Source: Clostridiales bacterium (lineage in GTDB: Bacteria > Bacillota > Clostridia > Oscillospirales > CAG-272). From it: a stretch of 64,000 bases of DNA. The DNA is taken from the NCBI GenBank assembly GCA_016288155.1, contig JAEEYP010000063.1, positions 1-64,000 on the forward strand, given 5' to 3'. The notes under the pieces were generated by a model. It was not told the origin of the DNA, made no database searches, and saw nothing but the letters and a program-made list of their open reading frames with translations. Shown here in pieces: positions 24,780 to 34,586 of the stretch. Positions within the stretch are counted from its first letter, which is position 1; every line of letters starts with the position of its first letter. The position numbers were made by a program, and so were the translations under genes.

Positions 24780-27167
24780 ATGAGTTTTAAAGAAAAAACG
24801 CTGAAAACACTCGAATTTGACAAGATCCGCGCGCTCCTTGCGGAGATCGCCCCGACGGACGGCGCAAAGGAACGTGCGCTTGCGCTTTGTCCGAGCGACG
24901 ACGCGGTCGAGATCCGGCGCCGCATGACGCGGACGACGGATGCCAAGCGTCTCGCACAGATCAAGGGGATGCCCGCCTTCAGCGGCGTGAACGACGTCGG
25001 CGACGCGCTGGAACGCGCGGAAAAGGGCGCGGTGCTCAGCACGCGGGAACTGCTCCAGATCGCGGCGCTTCTCCGCGCCGCCCGGATCCTTCAGGATTAC
25101 AGCCGGGGAGAACGGGATTTTACGACGGTACTCGACGAGATCTTCGAGCGGCTGATCCCCGACCGTCCGCTGGAAGAGCGCATTTCCCGCTCTATCCTCG
25201 CGGAGGATATGATCGCCGACGAGGCGAGCCCGGCGCTCGCGGAGATCCGCCGAAAGATCCGCGCCGTCCAGCTCAAGATCAAGGACCTGATGCAGAAATA
25301 CACCTCCGGTACCGTGGGAAGCAAATACCTTCAGGAGAACATCGTGACGACGCGCGGCGGGCGCTTCGTGATCCCCGTCAAGGCGGAATACCGCAACGAG
25401 GTGAAGGGGCTGATCCATGATACCTCTTCGTCCGGAGCGACGCTCTTCATTGAACCGATGGCCGTCGTGGACGCCAACAATGAGCTCCGTACTCTCCAGA
25501 GTCAGGAGGAGCACGAGATCGAGCGGATCCTTTCCGCGCTGTCCGCTTCCTGCGCGGAGATCGCCCATCCGATCCGCCTCGACTATCTGAACATCACGGA
25601 TCTCGCGTTCGCGTTCGCCTGCGCCTCTCTTTCCTTCCGCATGGACGCGCAGGAGCCGATCGTCACGGAGCGACGAGAGGTACAGCTGCGCTCCGCCCGC
25701 CATCCGCTGCTCGATCCAGACCGCGTCGTCCCGATCTCCGTGAAGCTCGGCGGGGAGTATACGATGCTCGTCATCACCGGTCCGAACACCGGCGGCAAAA
25801 CGGTCACGCTGAAAACGATCGGACTGCTTTCGCTGATGGCGCAGTCCGGGCTGCACATCCCGGCGCAGGAGGGGTCGTCTCTGTGCGTGTTCGACGACGT
25901 TTTCTCCGATATCGGCGACGAACAGAGCATCGAGCAGTCTCTGTCGACGTTTTCCTCGCACATGGTCGGGATCGTATCGTTTATCGATAAAATGACGGAG
26001 GATTCTCTCGTGCTGTTCGATGAGCTCGGCGCGGGGACGGATCCGGTGGAGGGCGCGGCGCTCGCCGCGGCGATCCTCGAGGAGGTCCGGCGCCGCGGCG
26101 CGCTCTGTGCGGCGACGACGCACTACGCGGAACTGAAAGCGTATGCCGTCGAGACGGAAGGCGTCATGAACGCGAGTTGCGAATTCGACGTCGAGACGCT
26201 GCGGCCGACGTACCGCCTCATCATCGGGACGCCGGGGAAGTCCAACGCCTTCGCCATCTCCGAGAAGCTCGGGCTGCCGGAGGAGATCGTTGCGCGCGCC
26301 CGGATGTACGTCGATTCCGGTTCGCGGAATTTCGAGGCGGTGATCGAAAAACTCGAGGAGACCCGCCAGGCGCTGGAGGCGGAGCGCAGCGAAAAAGAAC
26401 GCCAGCGCGTCGAGTACGAGGCGTTCCGCGAGGAAGCGGAAAAGAAACTGAACGAACGGCTCGGAACGGCCGAACGCGACGCGGAACGGATGCGCAAACA
26501 GGCGGAGCAGATGCTGAACGGCGCGAAAGCCACGAGCAATTATATCTACTCCCAGCTCGAAGCGCTGAAAAAGCAGCGGGATTCCGAGCAGCTCGCCGAA
26601 AAACTGGCGGAGACGCGCCGCAGCATCCGTTCGCGCGTAAGGGAATACGAAGAGAACGCTTTATCGGCGCAGGAGACGGACGACGACGGGGAATACGTGC
26701 TTCCGCGCCCGCTCGTCAAGGGCGACCGCGTACGGCACCGCAACCTCGGAACGAACGGGATCCTTCTCGACGCGCCGGATAAAAACGGCAACGTCACGCT
26801 CCGCATGGGGCAGGTAAAAACGCGCGCCAACGTCCGCGATCTGCGCCTCATCGAAGACGCGGAAACGGAGGAGGCCCGCAGCCGGAAACTGCAGCAGCAG
26901 TACCGTGCGGCGGTCACCCGCGAATTCAAGCCGGAGATCGACGTGCGCGGTCAGACGGGCGACGAAGCCTGCTTTATGGTGGACAAGTACCTCGACGAGG
27001 CCGCCGTAGCCTCCGTCCATTCCGTGACGATCATCCACGGGAAAGGAACGGGCGCTCTGCGCGCGGCGATCTGGAATTATCTGCGGGCGGACAGCCGCGT
27101 CGCAACCTTCCGCGCCGGCATGTACGGAGAAGGCGACAGCGGCGTGACGATCGTCGAACTCAAATGA
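24780..27167 (+). CDS. mutS2: Endonuclease MutS2 / ribosome rescue factor RqcU
   Basis: A 795-residue MutS2: core domain, then an ATPase with Walker A GPNTGGKTVTLK near residue 333, DELGAGTDPVEGAALA, a long coiled coil (about residues 515-625) and a C-terminal Smr domain (about 718-795) with DVRG and HGKGTG. MutS2 suppresses homologous recombination and also splits collided ribosomes in B. subtilis. The ATG at 24780 is preceded by AGGAAA; an in-frame ATG at 24762 has no SD. It closes the yqfC-to-mutS2 run. rqcP, another ribosome quality-control gene, lies at 55561. Confidence 0.97.
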   Translation: MSFKEKTLKTLEFDKIRALLAEIAPTDGAKERALALCPSDDAVEIRRRMTRTTDAKRLAQIKGMPAFSGVNDVGDALERAEKGAVLSTRELLQIAALLRAARILQDYSRGERDFTTVLDEIFERLIPDRPLEERISRSILAEDMIADEASPALAEIRRKIRAVQLKIKDLMQKYTSGTVGSKYLQENIVTTRGGRFVIPVKAEYRNEVKGLIHDTSSSGATLFIEPMAVVDANNELRTLQSQEEHEIERILSALSASCAEIAHPIRLDYLNITDLAFAFACASLSFRMDAQEPIVTERREVQLRSARHPLLDPDRVVPISVKLGGEYTMLVITGPNTGGKTVTLKTIGLLSLMAQSGLHIPAQEGSSLCVFDDVFSDIGDEQSIEQSLSTFSSHMVGIVSFIDKMTEDSLVLFDELGAGTDPVEGAALAAAILEEVRRRGALCAATTHYAELKAYAVETEGVMNASCEFDVETLRPTYRLIIGTPGKSNAFAISEKLGLPEEIVARARMYVDSGSRNFEAVIEKLEETRQALEAERSEKERQRVEYEAFREEAEKKLNERLGTAERDAERMRKQAEQMLNGAKATSNYIYSQLEALKKQRDSEQLAEKLAETRRSIRSRVREYEENALSAQETDDDGEYVLPRPLVKGDRVRHRNLGTNGILLDAPDKNGNVTLRMGQVKTRANVRDLRLIEDAETEEARSRKLQQQYRAAVTREFKPEIDVRGQTGDEACFMVDKYLDEAAVASVHSVTIIHGKGTGALRAAIWNYLRADSRVATFRAGMYGEGDSGVTIVELK

Positions 27168-27211
27168 CGCGCTAAGACGGCGGTATTTGCACACGAATTC
27201 CGCGTTCGCCA

Positions 27212-27240
27212 TTGCTTTTTTCAAAGAAAAATGCTATACT
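27212..27240 (+). promoter_or_regulatory. Promoter of the isomerase-rhaB-rhaA operon
   Basis: TTGCTT (27212-27217), 17-nt spacer, TATACT (27235-27240), 53 nt before the first gene. No cre-like or RhaR-type site was recognised. Confidence 0.8.
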
Positions 27241-27293
27241 ATACGCAGTCAGCACGGTCATACCGCAATTCATTACCGTAAAGGAGCAGCATC

Positions 27294-28166
27294 ATGGCAG
27301 TATTCCATCTCAGCGCATTCGCAGACGAGTATTCTCCCGATCTGGAGGAGCAGATCAAGGGACTTCTTGAAAACGGCGTCCATATGATCGAGCCGCGCAA
27401 CGTGGACGGGATCAATATTTCCGATCTTACGTCGGAGAAGGCGATGGAGGTCCACGCGAAGCTCAGCGCGGCGGGGATCACCGTTTCTGCTCTCGGTTCT
27501 CCCATCGGGAAGGTCACGCTCGACGCGGATTTCGAAGCGCACAAGATCAGTCTGCGCCGCACCTGCGAGATCGCGAAGATCCTCGGCGCCCAGCGCATCC
27601 GCATGTTCAGTTTCCGGCTCCCCGCCGGGACGGAGGATTTCTCCGTCTATCGCGACGAGGTCATGGAACGTCTCGGCGCCATGATCGAGATCGCCGAGGA
27701 GTACGGCGTCCTTCTTTGTCACGAAAATGAAAAGGGGATCTACGGCGACACGCCGGAGCGCTGCCTCGAGATCGCCGAGACCTTCGGCGACAGGATCGGC
27801 ATCGTGTTCGATCCGGCGAATTACCTTCAGGTCGGCGCCGTGCCGTTCCCGTCCGGCTTTGAACTGCTGCAGAAGCATATCACGTACATGCACGTCAAGG
27901 ACTGCGTTGCCAACGGTACGGTCGTCGTTCCCGGCGCGGGCATCGGCTGCATCCCGGAGACGTTCGCCGTCCTCAACCGGACGGTACCGGGCGATATGAT
28001 ACTGACCGTCGAGCCGCACCTCCACGTGTTCGACGGCCTGAGCGCGCTGGAAGCGGGCGAGAAGACGAGGATCAACAACAGCGCTTTCGCTTCAAAGGAA
28101 GAAGCTTTCGCCGCCGCCGTTCTCGGCACGCGCATGTGCATGCCGAACAACGCCGTCATTCTTTGA
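27294..28166 (+). CDS. Sugar phosphate isomerase/epimerase, TIM barrel
   Basis: 290 residues of the xylose-isomerase-like AP-endonuclease-2 fold: HLSAFADEYSPDLEEQ at the start, CHENEKGIYGDTPERC (metal-binding Glu), GIVFDPANYLQ (metal-binding Asp), YMHVKDC and the final Glu in ILTVEPHL. Such proteins isomerise or epimerise sugars or keto-acids with a divalent metal. Placed 44 nt before rhaB behind the operon promoter, it may act on rhamnose, rhamnulose or a breakdown product (inference). AAAGGAG precedes the ATG. Confidence 0.88.
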   Translation: MAVFHLSAFADEYSPDLEEQIKGLLENGVHMIEPRNVDGINISDLTSEKAMEVHAKLSAAGITVSALGSPIGKVTLDADFEAHKISLRRTCEIAKILGAQRIRMFSFRLPAGTEDFSVYRDEVMERLGAMIEIAEEYGVLLCHENEKGIYGDTPERCLEIAETFGDRIGIVFDPANYLQVGAVPFPSGFELLQKHITYMHVKDCVANGTVVVPGAGIGCIPETFAVLNRTVPGDMILTVEPHLHVFDGLSALEAGEKTRINNSAFASKEEAFAAAVLGTRMCMPNNAVIL

Positions 28167-28210
28167 TCCATTTCCGAAACCGTATCGGAACGAAAGAAAG
28201 GAGATACTCC

Positions 28211-29692
28211 ATGGCTGAACGCAAAATGCTCGCCGTCGACCTCGGCGCATCCAGCGGAAGAGGCATCATCGGTTCCTTTGACGGGAAGCAGATCACGCTT
28301 TCCGAGATCCACCGTTTTTCCAACGATCCCGTGCACGCCGCGGGCGGCTTCTGGTGGGACACGCTTCGCCTGCTTCACGAGATCAAGGCGGCGATCCTGA
28401 ACGCTTCGCACGAGGGCGGCGTTGAAACGATCGGGATCGATACCTGGGGCGTCGATTACGGGTTCATCGATAAGAGCGGCGCGCTGCTTTCCAATCCGCA
28501 CCATTACCGCGATACCCGCACCGAGAACATCACGAAGGACGTGTTTGCCCGCGTGCCGTGGGAAGAACTGTACGCGGTGACCGGCATACAGTCCATGAAT
28601 TTCAATACCGTCTATCAGCTCATCGCCGATCTGCGCGACCGTCCGTGGGTCGTCGAGGCGGCGGACAAGCTGCTGTTTACTCCGGATCTGCTCGGTTACT
28701 TCCTGAGCGGGGAAAAGCACAGCGAGTATACGATCGCTTCGACCGGCGCGGTGCTCGATGCCGCGCGGCGTGAGTTCGCTTTTTCTCTTCTCGAACGGCT
28801 CGGCATCCGCCGCAGCCTGTTCTGTCCCATCACGGAACCGGGTACCCTCCTCGGTCCGCTGCTCCCCTCCGTCAATGAGGAAACGGGTTTCACCGGCGCG
28901 AAGGTCATCAGCATTGCCTCTCACGACACGGCGAGCGCCGTCCTCTCCGTTCCGGCGGAGAATGAGGACTTCTTATACATCAGCAGCGGCACGTGGTCGC
29001 TCATGGGCATCGAGAGCAAAACGCCGGTCATCTCCGACGCGTCGCGCAATTACGGCTTCACGAACGAGGGCGGCGTCTTCGGCACGTATCGCGTGCTCAA
29101 GAACATCATGGGGCTGTGGCTCGAACAGGAATCCCGCCGTCAGTGGAAGCGCGAGGGCGTTCAGGTCTCCTTCGACGATCTGTCCGCGATGGCTGCCGCT
29201 TCCAAGCCGCTGCAGTCCATCATCAACCCGGACGACGAGAGTTTCTCGCCGGCGGGCGACATGCCGGGGCGGATTCGCGAATACTGCCGCCGCACCGGGC
29301 AGCACGTTCCGGAGAACATGGGAGAGATCGTGCGCTGCATTTTCGAGAGCCTCTCGCTCCGTTACCGTTGGACGGCGGAAAAGCTGGAGCTTCTTACCGG
29401 TCGCCGCTATCCGGTCATCAACATCGTCGGCGGCGGCACGAAAGAGGAAATGCTGTCGCAGTTCGCGGCGGACGCATCGGGCTGCGTCGTTTGCGCCGGT
29501 CCCGTCGAAGCGACGGCTCTCGGCAATATCGCCATGCAGATGATCGCCGGCGGCGAGCTTGCCGACGCATGGCAGGCGCGCAGCATGATCCGCGCTTCCG
29601 TTCCGCTGAAGCAGTATACGCCGGATCCGTCCGCGAAAGCCGCGTGGGACGAGGGCTATTCCCGCTTCCTCGCTTTGATCGGTGAAAACTGA
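28211..29692 (+). CDS. rhaB: Rhamnulokinase
   Basis: A 493-residue FGGY-family sugar kinase: N-terminal phosphate loop [14 protein letters not shown], then [19 protein letters not shown] and the adenosine loop [12 protein letters not shown]. The GASSGR start and overall length match rhamnulokinases, and rhaA follows 40 nt later. It phosphorylates L-rhamnulose at C1. The ATG at 28211 has GGAG upstream; the frame extends further but into the preceding gene. Confidence 0.94.
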   Translation: MAERKMLAVDLGASSGRGIIGSFDGKQITLSEIHRFSNDPVHAAGGFWWDTLRLLHEIKAAILNASHEGGVETIGIDTWGVDYGFIDKSGALLSNPHHYRDTRTENITKDVFARVPWEELYAVTGIQSMNFNTVYQLIADLRDRPWVVEAADKLLFTPDLLGYFLSGEKHSEYTIASTGAVLDAARREFAFSLLERLGIRRSLFCPITEPGTLLGPLLPSVNEETGFTGAKVISIASHDTASAVLSVPAENEDFLYISSGTWSLMGIESKTPVISDASRNYGFTNEGGVFGTYRVLKNIMGLWLEQESRRQWKREGVQVSFDDLSAMAAASKPLQSIINPDDESFSPAGDMPGRIREYCRRTGQHVPENMGEIVRCIFESLSLRYRWTAEKLELLTGRRYPVINIVGGGTKEEMLSQFAADASGCVVCAGPVEATALGNIAMQMIAGGELADAWQARSMIRASVPLKQYTPDPSAKAAWDEGYSRFLALIGEN

Positions 29693-29732
29693 CGGCGGCA
29701 TCCATGAATCTCACAGAGAGGGAGAACATCGC

Positions 29733-30989
29733 ATGAGTACGGAAAACATGTATCGGATCGCCAGGGATCTGTACGCGGAGATCGGCGTGGATACGGACGC
29801 CGCGATCCGCCGCGTGTCCGACATCCCCGTTTCCATCCAGTGCTGGCAGGGCGACGACGTGCGGGGCTTTGAGAATCCGGACGCCGGGCTGAGCGGCGGC
29901 ATCCAGACGACGGGGAATTATCCGGGACGCGCCCGCAATATCGACGAGCTCCGCGCGGATTTTGATTTTGCCGCGCGGCTCATCCCCGGGAAAAAGAAGA
30001 TCAGCCTCCACGCGATCTACCTCGATAACGGCGGCAAAGCGGTCCCGCGCGACGAGATCGAGCCGAAGCATTTCGCTTCCTGGATCGAATGGGCGAGGGA
30101 ACGCCGTTACGGGATCGATTTCAATCCCACCTGCTTTTCGCATCCGCTGGCCGCCGACGGCTTTACGCTGAGCCACGTCGACCCCGGCGTGCGCGCGTTC
30201 TGGATCCGGCACTGTCTCGCCTCCCGGAACATCGCCGTCGCGATCGGACGCGCGCTCGGACAAACGGTCTGCACGAACTATTGGGTGCCCGACGGTTTCA
30301 AGGATATCCCCGTGGACCGTGCCGCCGCGCGCGCGCGTTTGGCGGATTCCTACGATCAGATCTTCGCCGAGCCCGTGGACGACGCTTTCAATCTCGACGC
30401 GGTCGAGAGCAAGGTGTTCGGGATCGGCGCGGAAAGCTGCACCGTCGGTTCGCACGAGTTCTACATGGGCTGCGCCCTGAAGCATAATCTTCTTCTGACG
30501 CTGGATGCCGGGCACTTCCATCCGACGGAGGTGATCTCCGACAAACTTTCTTCCGCGCTCCTATATAACAAGAAGGGGATCCTGCTCCACGTATCCCGCC
30601 CCGTCCGTTGGGACAGCGACCACGTCGTGATCTTTGACGACGAACTGAAAGCCATCGCTCTGGAGATCCTGCGGTATCACTACGAGGATCGGATCCATAT
30701 CGGGCTCGATTACTTCGATGCGAGCATCAACCGCGTGGCGGCGTGGACGATCGGCGCGCGCAATATGCAGAAAGCGCTTCTGTACGCGGCGCTGGAGCCG
30801 ACCGCACGCCTTCAGGAAATGGAGGCGAAGGGCGACTATACCTCCCGTCTCGCGTATCTGGAGGAGTTGAAATCGTATCCGTTCAGCGCCGTGTGGGATC
30901 GATACTGCGAAAACTGCGGTGTGCCCGTACGCGACAGCTGGATCGCCGACGTGCAGGAGTACGAGAACAGCACGCTGAGCAAACGATGA
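29733..30989 (+). CDS. rhaA: L-rhamnose isomerase
   Basis: A 418-residue RhaA. Conserved segments include [37 protein letters not shown] and [16 protein letters not shown], which hold the metal-binding Glu, Asp and His residues. It converts L-rhamnose to L-rhamnulose. GGGAG lies 9 nt before the ATG. The stop overlaps the next gene's ATG as ATGA. The third pathway enzyme, rhamnulose-1-phosphate aldolase (RhaD), is not in the window. Confidence 0.95.
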   Translation: MSTENMYRIARDLYAEIGVDTDAAIRRVSDIPVSIQCWQGDDVRGFENPDAGLSGGIQTTGNYPGRARNIDELRADFDFAARLIPGKKKISLHAIYLDNGGKAVPRDEIEPKHFASWIEWARERRYGIDFNPTCFSHPLAADGFTLSHVDPGVRAFWIRHCLASRNIAVAIGRALGQTVCTNYWVPDGFKDIPVDRAAARARLADSYDQIFAEPVDDAFNLDAVESKVFGIGAESCTVGSHEFYMGCALKHNLLLTLDAGHFHPTEVISDKLSSALLYNKKGILLHVSRPVRWDSDHVVIFDDELKAIALEILRYHYEDRIHIGLDYFDASINRVAAWTIGARNMQKALLYAALEPTARLQEMEAKGDYTSRLAYLEELKSYPFSAVWDRYCENCGVPVRDSWIADVQEYENSTLSKR

Positions 30990-32290
30990 TCCGATTCTTC
31001 CATACGGCGCTGTGCGCCGCCGCGCTGCTTCTCATCTGCCTCTGCGGCGCATGCTCTTTCCGCCCCGCAGGCGTCGGGCGTTCCGACGTGACGACCGCAT
31101 CCGACACGGAAAAGACCGTACCGGAAACGCTGGACGTCAGCGGGACGCCGGATACGCTGCCCCCGGAGACGGAGACGTCGGCGCCCGATACCGATGCGCC
31201 CGTGACGGAGCCGCCGCCGGAGACAGAGCCGCCGAAGCCCGCCGAGAAGCGCATCTCGCTGCTCGCCGTGGGGGATAATATCATTCATGAATCCGTGTTC
31301 CTCGACGCCCGTGCGCGGGCAACGGGCGGTGCGGAATATGATTTCGTTCCGATGTACGACGGCGTGGCTTCCGCCGTAGCCGCGGCGGATATCGCGTTTA
31401 TCAATCACGAGACGCCGATGGCGGGCAAGGAATACGGTATTTACGGCTATCCGACCTTCAATTCTCCGCGGGAAGCAGGAGAAGCGCTCGTTTCCGTCGG
31501 CTTTGACGTCGTCAATCTTGCCAACAATCATATCCTGGATATGCGCGCTGCCGGAGCGCGCGCCACGCTCGAGTACGTGCGGACGCTTCCCGTCACGGAG
31601 ATCGGAGTGTATACGGATGCCGCCGACGCCGCGAAGGCGCGCATCACGGAGATCGACGGGATCTCCGTAGCGTGGCTTTCCTACTGTTACGGCTCGAACG
31701 GCGCCTATGATCCGGCGAGCGCGGGCTTCGTCTTGTCTCTCTTTGACAACGAAGAACGGATCCGCGCCGACGTGCGCGCCGCGCGGCAGCAGGCGGATTT
31801 CGTGATCGTTTCGGCGCACTGGGGACTCGACGACGTAGCCGACGTTACGGATTTTGAGAAGCGGTGGGCCGCCGTTCTGGCGGACGCCGGCGCCGACGTG
31901 ATCCTCGGTCATCATCCGCACATCCTGCAGCCGGTCGAATGGATCGAAGGATCCGGCGGGAGACGGACGCTCGTTGCGTATTCTCTGGGGAATTTTCTCT
32001 CGACACAGCTCTATGCCCGCAATATGGTCGGCGGTATGATCACCTTCGACCTTGTCAAGGATCCGGACGGCAGGTGTTCGGTCGCCGCTCCGGTGCTCCA
32101 TCCCATCGTCACCCATTATACCATGGCGCGGAACGGACTGCAGATCTACATGCTGGAGAACTACACCAAAGAACTTGCCGCGCTGCACGGATGCCGCGCG
32201 AATTCGCCGGATTTCTCGCTTGACTGGGCGTATTCCCACGTCCGCTCCATCGTATCCGCCGAATTCCTTCCCGCGTATTTTGATGCATGA
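30986..32290 (+). CDS. CapA-family metallophosphatase-like lipoprotein
   Basis: 434 residues: a hydrophobic signal ending in CLCGAC (probable lipobox, though -3 is Cys), a Thr/Pro/Glu-rich linker (about residues 30-85), then a CapA/PgsA domain with [30 protein letters not shown] and [13 protein letters not shown]. CapA proteins belong to the calcineurin-like fold and are linked to poly-gamma-glutamate production, but many clostridial ones stand alone. It is translationally coupled to rhaA (ATGA) and to the amidase that follows. No other pgs/cap genes are nearby. Confidence 0.9.
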   Translation: MIRFFHTALCAAALLLICLCGACSFRPAGVGRSDVTTASDTEKTVPETLDVSGTPDTLPPETETSAPDTDAPVTEPPPETEPPKPAEKRISLLAVGDNIIHESVFLDARARATGGAEYDFVPMYDGVASAVAAADIAFINHETPMAGKEYGIYGYPTFNSPREAGEALVSVGFDVVNLANNHILDMRAAGARATLEYVRTLPVTEIGVYTDAADAAKARITEIDGISVAWLSYCYGSNGAYDPASAGFVLSLFDNEERIRADVRAARQQADFVIVSAHWGLDDVADVTDFEKRWAAVLADAGADVILGHHPHILQPVEWIEGSGGRRTLVAYSLGNFLSTQLYARNMVGGMITFDLVKDPDGRCSVAAPVLHPIVTHYTMARNGLQIYMLENYTKELAALHGCRANSPDFSLDWAYSHVRSIVSAEFLPAYFDA

Positions 32291-32304
32291 GGAGCCGCTG
32301 TGAT

Positions 32305-33102
32305 ATGAACGAACGGTACTTCCGCCTCCTCGGCGGACTCATGTGTATCCTTCTTCTCCTCGCCGGCTGCGGCCGTACCGCCGCCGTGATGGCGGAACCG
32401 TCTTCCGGGATCTGGCGTGAAAGCGTCCTTGCTTCCGACGATACCGGCGGCACGGGAGATCGGGGCGGCACCGCGGCGGATCCGGCCGTGACGGATACCA
32501 CGCCCGTGATCTGCGTCGACCCGGGACACGGCTTCGGCGACAACGGCACGTATTCCGATCTGCTCGGCGAACTGTACGAAAAGGACGTCACTCTCGCCAT
32601 CGGTCTCATGCTGCGGGACGAGCTGGAGGCGCGCGGGTTCCGCGTGCTTCTGACCCATGACGGCGAGACTTTCCCGAAGGCGGAGAACGACGACGGGAAC
32701 GATCTTTTCCGTCCGCAGGAACGGATCGCGTACGTAAAGACGAAAAAGATCGATTACTACGTATCGATCCACTGCGATTCCTATGAGGACATTGCTTCCG
32801 TCAACGGTACGCGGATCTATTACAGCGCCGATACGAAGCATACGAAACAGTCCGCCAAGGTCGCCGAGGCGATCTGTAAAGCGATCAACGCCGCGCAGCC
32901 GGACGCGAAGAAGACGACCGTCACCGAGATGAAGTACGATCAGGCGTATTACGTGATCCGCGAGGCGCCGGTACCTGCCGCGCTCATCGAGGTCGGCTTC
33001 GTCACGAACCCGATGGATGCAAAGAATATGACCGATCCGGCATGGCAGGCGCTCATTGCCGCCGCCATCGCAGAGGGGATCGGAGCGTACTTCACGGATT
33101 AG
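32305..33102 (+). CDS. N-acetylmuramoyl-L-alanine amidase lipoprotein
   Basis: 265 residues: a lipoprotein signal with lipobox LAGC (cleavage before Cys near residue 22), a Gly/Asp-rich linker, and an Amidase_3 domain with the zinc ligands in CVDPGHG, the Glu in GELYEKD, the His in VSIHCDS and the catalytic Glu in ALIEVGFVTN. It cleaves the MurNAc-L-Ala bond of peptidoglycan at the outer membrane face. The ATG at 32305 is chosen for the AGGAG 10 nt upstream; an earlier ATG (32287) overlaps the capA-like stop as ATGA. A weak hairpin (33109-33130) then CGGGGTTTT follows the gene. Confidence 0.92.
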   Translation: MNERYFRLLGGLMCILLLLAGCGRTAAVMAEPSSGIWRESVLASDDTGGTGDRGGTAADPAVTDTTPVICVDPGHGFGDNGTYSDLLGELYEKDVTLAIGLMLRDELEARGFRVLLTHDGETFPKAENDDGNDLFRPQERIAYVKTKKIDYYVSIHCDSYEDIASVNGTRIYYSADTKHTKQSAKVAEAICKAINAAQPDAKKTTVTEMKYDQAYYVIREAPVPAALIEVGFVTNPMDAKNMTDPAWQALIAAAIAEGIGAYFTD

Positions 33103-33148
33103 TAGAGAAATCCCGACGAGATTTCCGGGGTTTTATGTAAAAACGATA

Positions 33149-33177
33149 TTGATTTTTTCGCCATTTCGCATTATAAT
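33149..33177 (+). promoter_or_regulatory. Promoter of the prs leader
   Basis: TTGATT (33149-33154), 17-nt spacer, TATAAT (33172-33177). Transcription from here gives an untranslated leader of about 235 nt before prs. The intergenic region 33103-33419 holds this promoter, a 6-bp hairpin (33195-33200 with 33205-33210), the candidate leader peptide and a terminator. Confidence 0.85.
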
Positions 33178-33227
33178 GTTTGTGTAAGGATTTGCTGTCG
33201 GTTTCGGCAGTCGGATACGAGGGGATT

Positions 33228-33317
33228 ATGACGGAGACGGTCTTTCATATTTATGTCCGGATGAAGGCGATGGGAACGTCCTCTTTCTGCCTCTGTGCGC
33301 CTGTGGCTGTGCCATGA
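33228..33317 (+). CDS. Candidate 29-codon leader peptide upstream of prs
   Basis: ATG at 33228 with GAGGGG a few nt upstream opens a 29-codon frame (starting MTETVFHIYVRMKAM and ending CAPVAVP) that stops TGA at 33315-33317, 2 nt before the 5' arm of an intrinsic terminator. The placement is that of a transcription-attenuation leader peptide. No run of one amino acid points to a specific charged tRNA. CCTCTTT (33280-33286) within it could pair with GAAGGGG (33324-33330) as an antiterminator. It could also be a chance frame. Confidence 0.4.
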   Translation: MTETVFHIYVRMKAMGTSSFCLCAPVAVP

Positions 33318-33319
33318 CG

Positions 33320-33345
33320 GGGAGAAGGGGGACTTCTCCCTTTTT
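33320..33345 (+). terminator. Intrinsic terminator inside the prs leader (attenuator)
   Basis: GGGAGAAG (33320-33327), loop of 5, CTTCTCCC (33333-33340), then five T. It lies 75 nt before prs and downstream of the only clear promoter, so prs expression must involve read-through. Two copies of CCGTGCGG (33353-33360, 33363-33370) follow it. Confidence 0.85.
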
Positions 33346-33419
33346 CTGTCGTCCGTGCGGGACCGTGCGGCATACGTATTTCGTCACCGTTGCCTGAATT
33401 TCAAAAAAGGGGAAAGACA

Positions 33420-34577
33420 ATGAAGGAGAGATTGTTCGGAGAACTCGCCGTGATCGGCATGAGCGGATGCGAAAACTTCGTGCAGTGTGTTGACAGTTAT
33501 CTGAAAGAATGGCGCAAGGACGACCCGGACGCGCCGGAGACGTATCTCATCGACGCAGACTGCCCCCGCTTCGGCTCCGGAGAGGCAAAAGCGCTCATCC
33601 ATCAGTCCATGCGCGGCAAGGACGTGTATATCGTCACGGACTGCTTCAACTACGGCGTGACCTACGAGATGCGCGGCATGCGCGTTCCCATGAGTCCGGA
33701 CGATCATTTCCAGGACCTCAAACGGGTGATCGCCGCCATCGAGGGCAAGGCGCACCGCGTGTCCGTTATCATGCCGATGCTCTACGAGGGACGTCAGCAC
33801 AACCGTTCCTCGCGCGAGTCGCTCGACTGCGCGCTGGCGCTTCAGGAACTTGCCAACATGGGTGTCTCCAATATCATCACCTTCGACGCGCACGACGCGC
33901 GCGTGCAGAACGCGATCCCCCTCATCGGCTTCGACAACGTCCGTCCGACCTATCAGATGCTCAAGGCGCTCGTGAAAGAATTCCCGGATATCTCCTTGTC
34001 TCACGATCAGATCATGATCATATCCCCGGACGAAGGCGCGATGTCCCGCTGCATGTACTATTCCTCCGTGATGGGCGTCGATATCGGCATGTTCTATAAG
34101 CGCCGCAATTACGCCGTGATCGTCAACGGCAAGAATCCGATCGAGGCGCACGAATACCTCGGCAAGGATATCCGCGAGAAGGACGTCGTCGTCGTCGACG
34201 ACATGATCTCCTCCGGCGAGTCCATTCTGGACGTTTCCATGCAGCTCAAGGCGAAGGGGGCGCGCCGGATCTTCCTCTTCGTCTCCTTCGGTCTCTTCTG
34301 CAACGGTCTGGAACTGTTCGACCGTGCCTATGAGGACGGGATCATCACCAAGGTCTTTACGACGAATCTGGTCTACGGACCGCCGGAACTTCTGGCGCGT
34401 CCGTGGTACTGTCAGGTCAATATGTGCAAGTACGTGTCGTATATCATCGATACGCTGAATCACGACGCATCGATCAGCGAGCTTCTCAATCCGGTCCAGC
34501 GCATCCACGCGCTGCTCGAACGCCAGTCGGAAAAACTGGGCGAGGCGGAACAGCTGCCGCTGATCAGTAAGGAGTAA
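33420..34577 (+). CDS. prs: Ribose-phosphate pyrophosphokinase (long clostridial form)
   Basis: 385 residues. The PRPP-binding loop VVVVDDMISSGESILDV is near residue 260, and GEAKALIHQSMRGKDVY and FDAHDARVQNAIP match the ribose-phosphate/ATP-binding halves of PRPP synthetase. The enzyme makes PRPP for purine, pyrimidine, His, Trp and NAD synthesis. It is longer than the about 315-residue Bacillus Prs, with N- and C-terminal extensions typical of a second clostridial Prs group. AAAAGGGG precedes the ATG. The leader with its terminator suggests transcriptional attenuation. Confidence 0.9.
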   Translation: MKERLFGELAVIGMSGCENFVQCVDSYLKEWRKDDPDAPETYLIDADCPRFGSGEAKALIHQSMRGKDVYIVTDCFNYGVTYEMRGMRVPMSPDDHFQDLKRVIAAIEGKAHRVSVIMPMLYEGRQHNRSSRESLDCALALQELANMGVSNIITFDAHDARVQNAIPLIGFDNVRPTYQMLKALVKEFPDISLSHDQIMIISPDEGAMSRCMYYSSVMGVDIGMFYKRRNYAVIVNGKNPIEAHEYLGKDIREKDVVVVDDMISSGESILDVSMQLKAKGARRIFLFVSFGLFCNGLELFDRAYEDGIITKVFTTNLVYGPPELLARPWYCQVNMCKYVSYIIDTLNHDASISELLNPVQRIHALLERQSEKLGEAEQLPLISKE

Positions 34578-34586
34578 CGCAGCCCT

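Noticed and set aside
22998-26123. A 1041-codon open frame on the minus strand, antisense to era, recO and mutS2
   Set aside because: It is the complement of three conserved genes, has no family resemblance and low-complexity Arg/Asp/His-rich content. Long antisense frames are common here because the GC-rich codon bias removes stop codons.
33178-33227. ykkC/PRPP riboswitch before prs
   Set aside because: I could not find the conserved ykkC core sequences by eye; only a small hairpin is clear. A covariance search is needed to exclude it fully.
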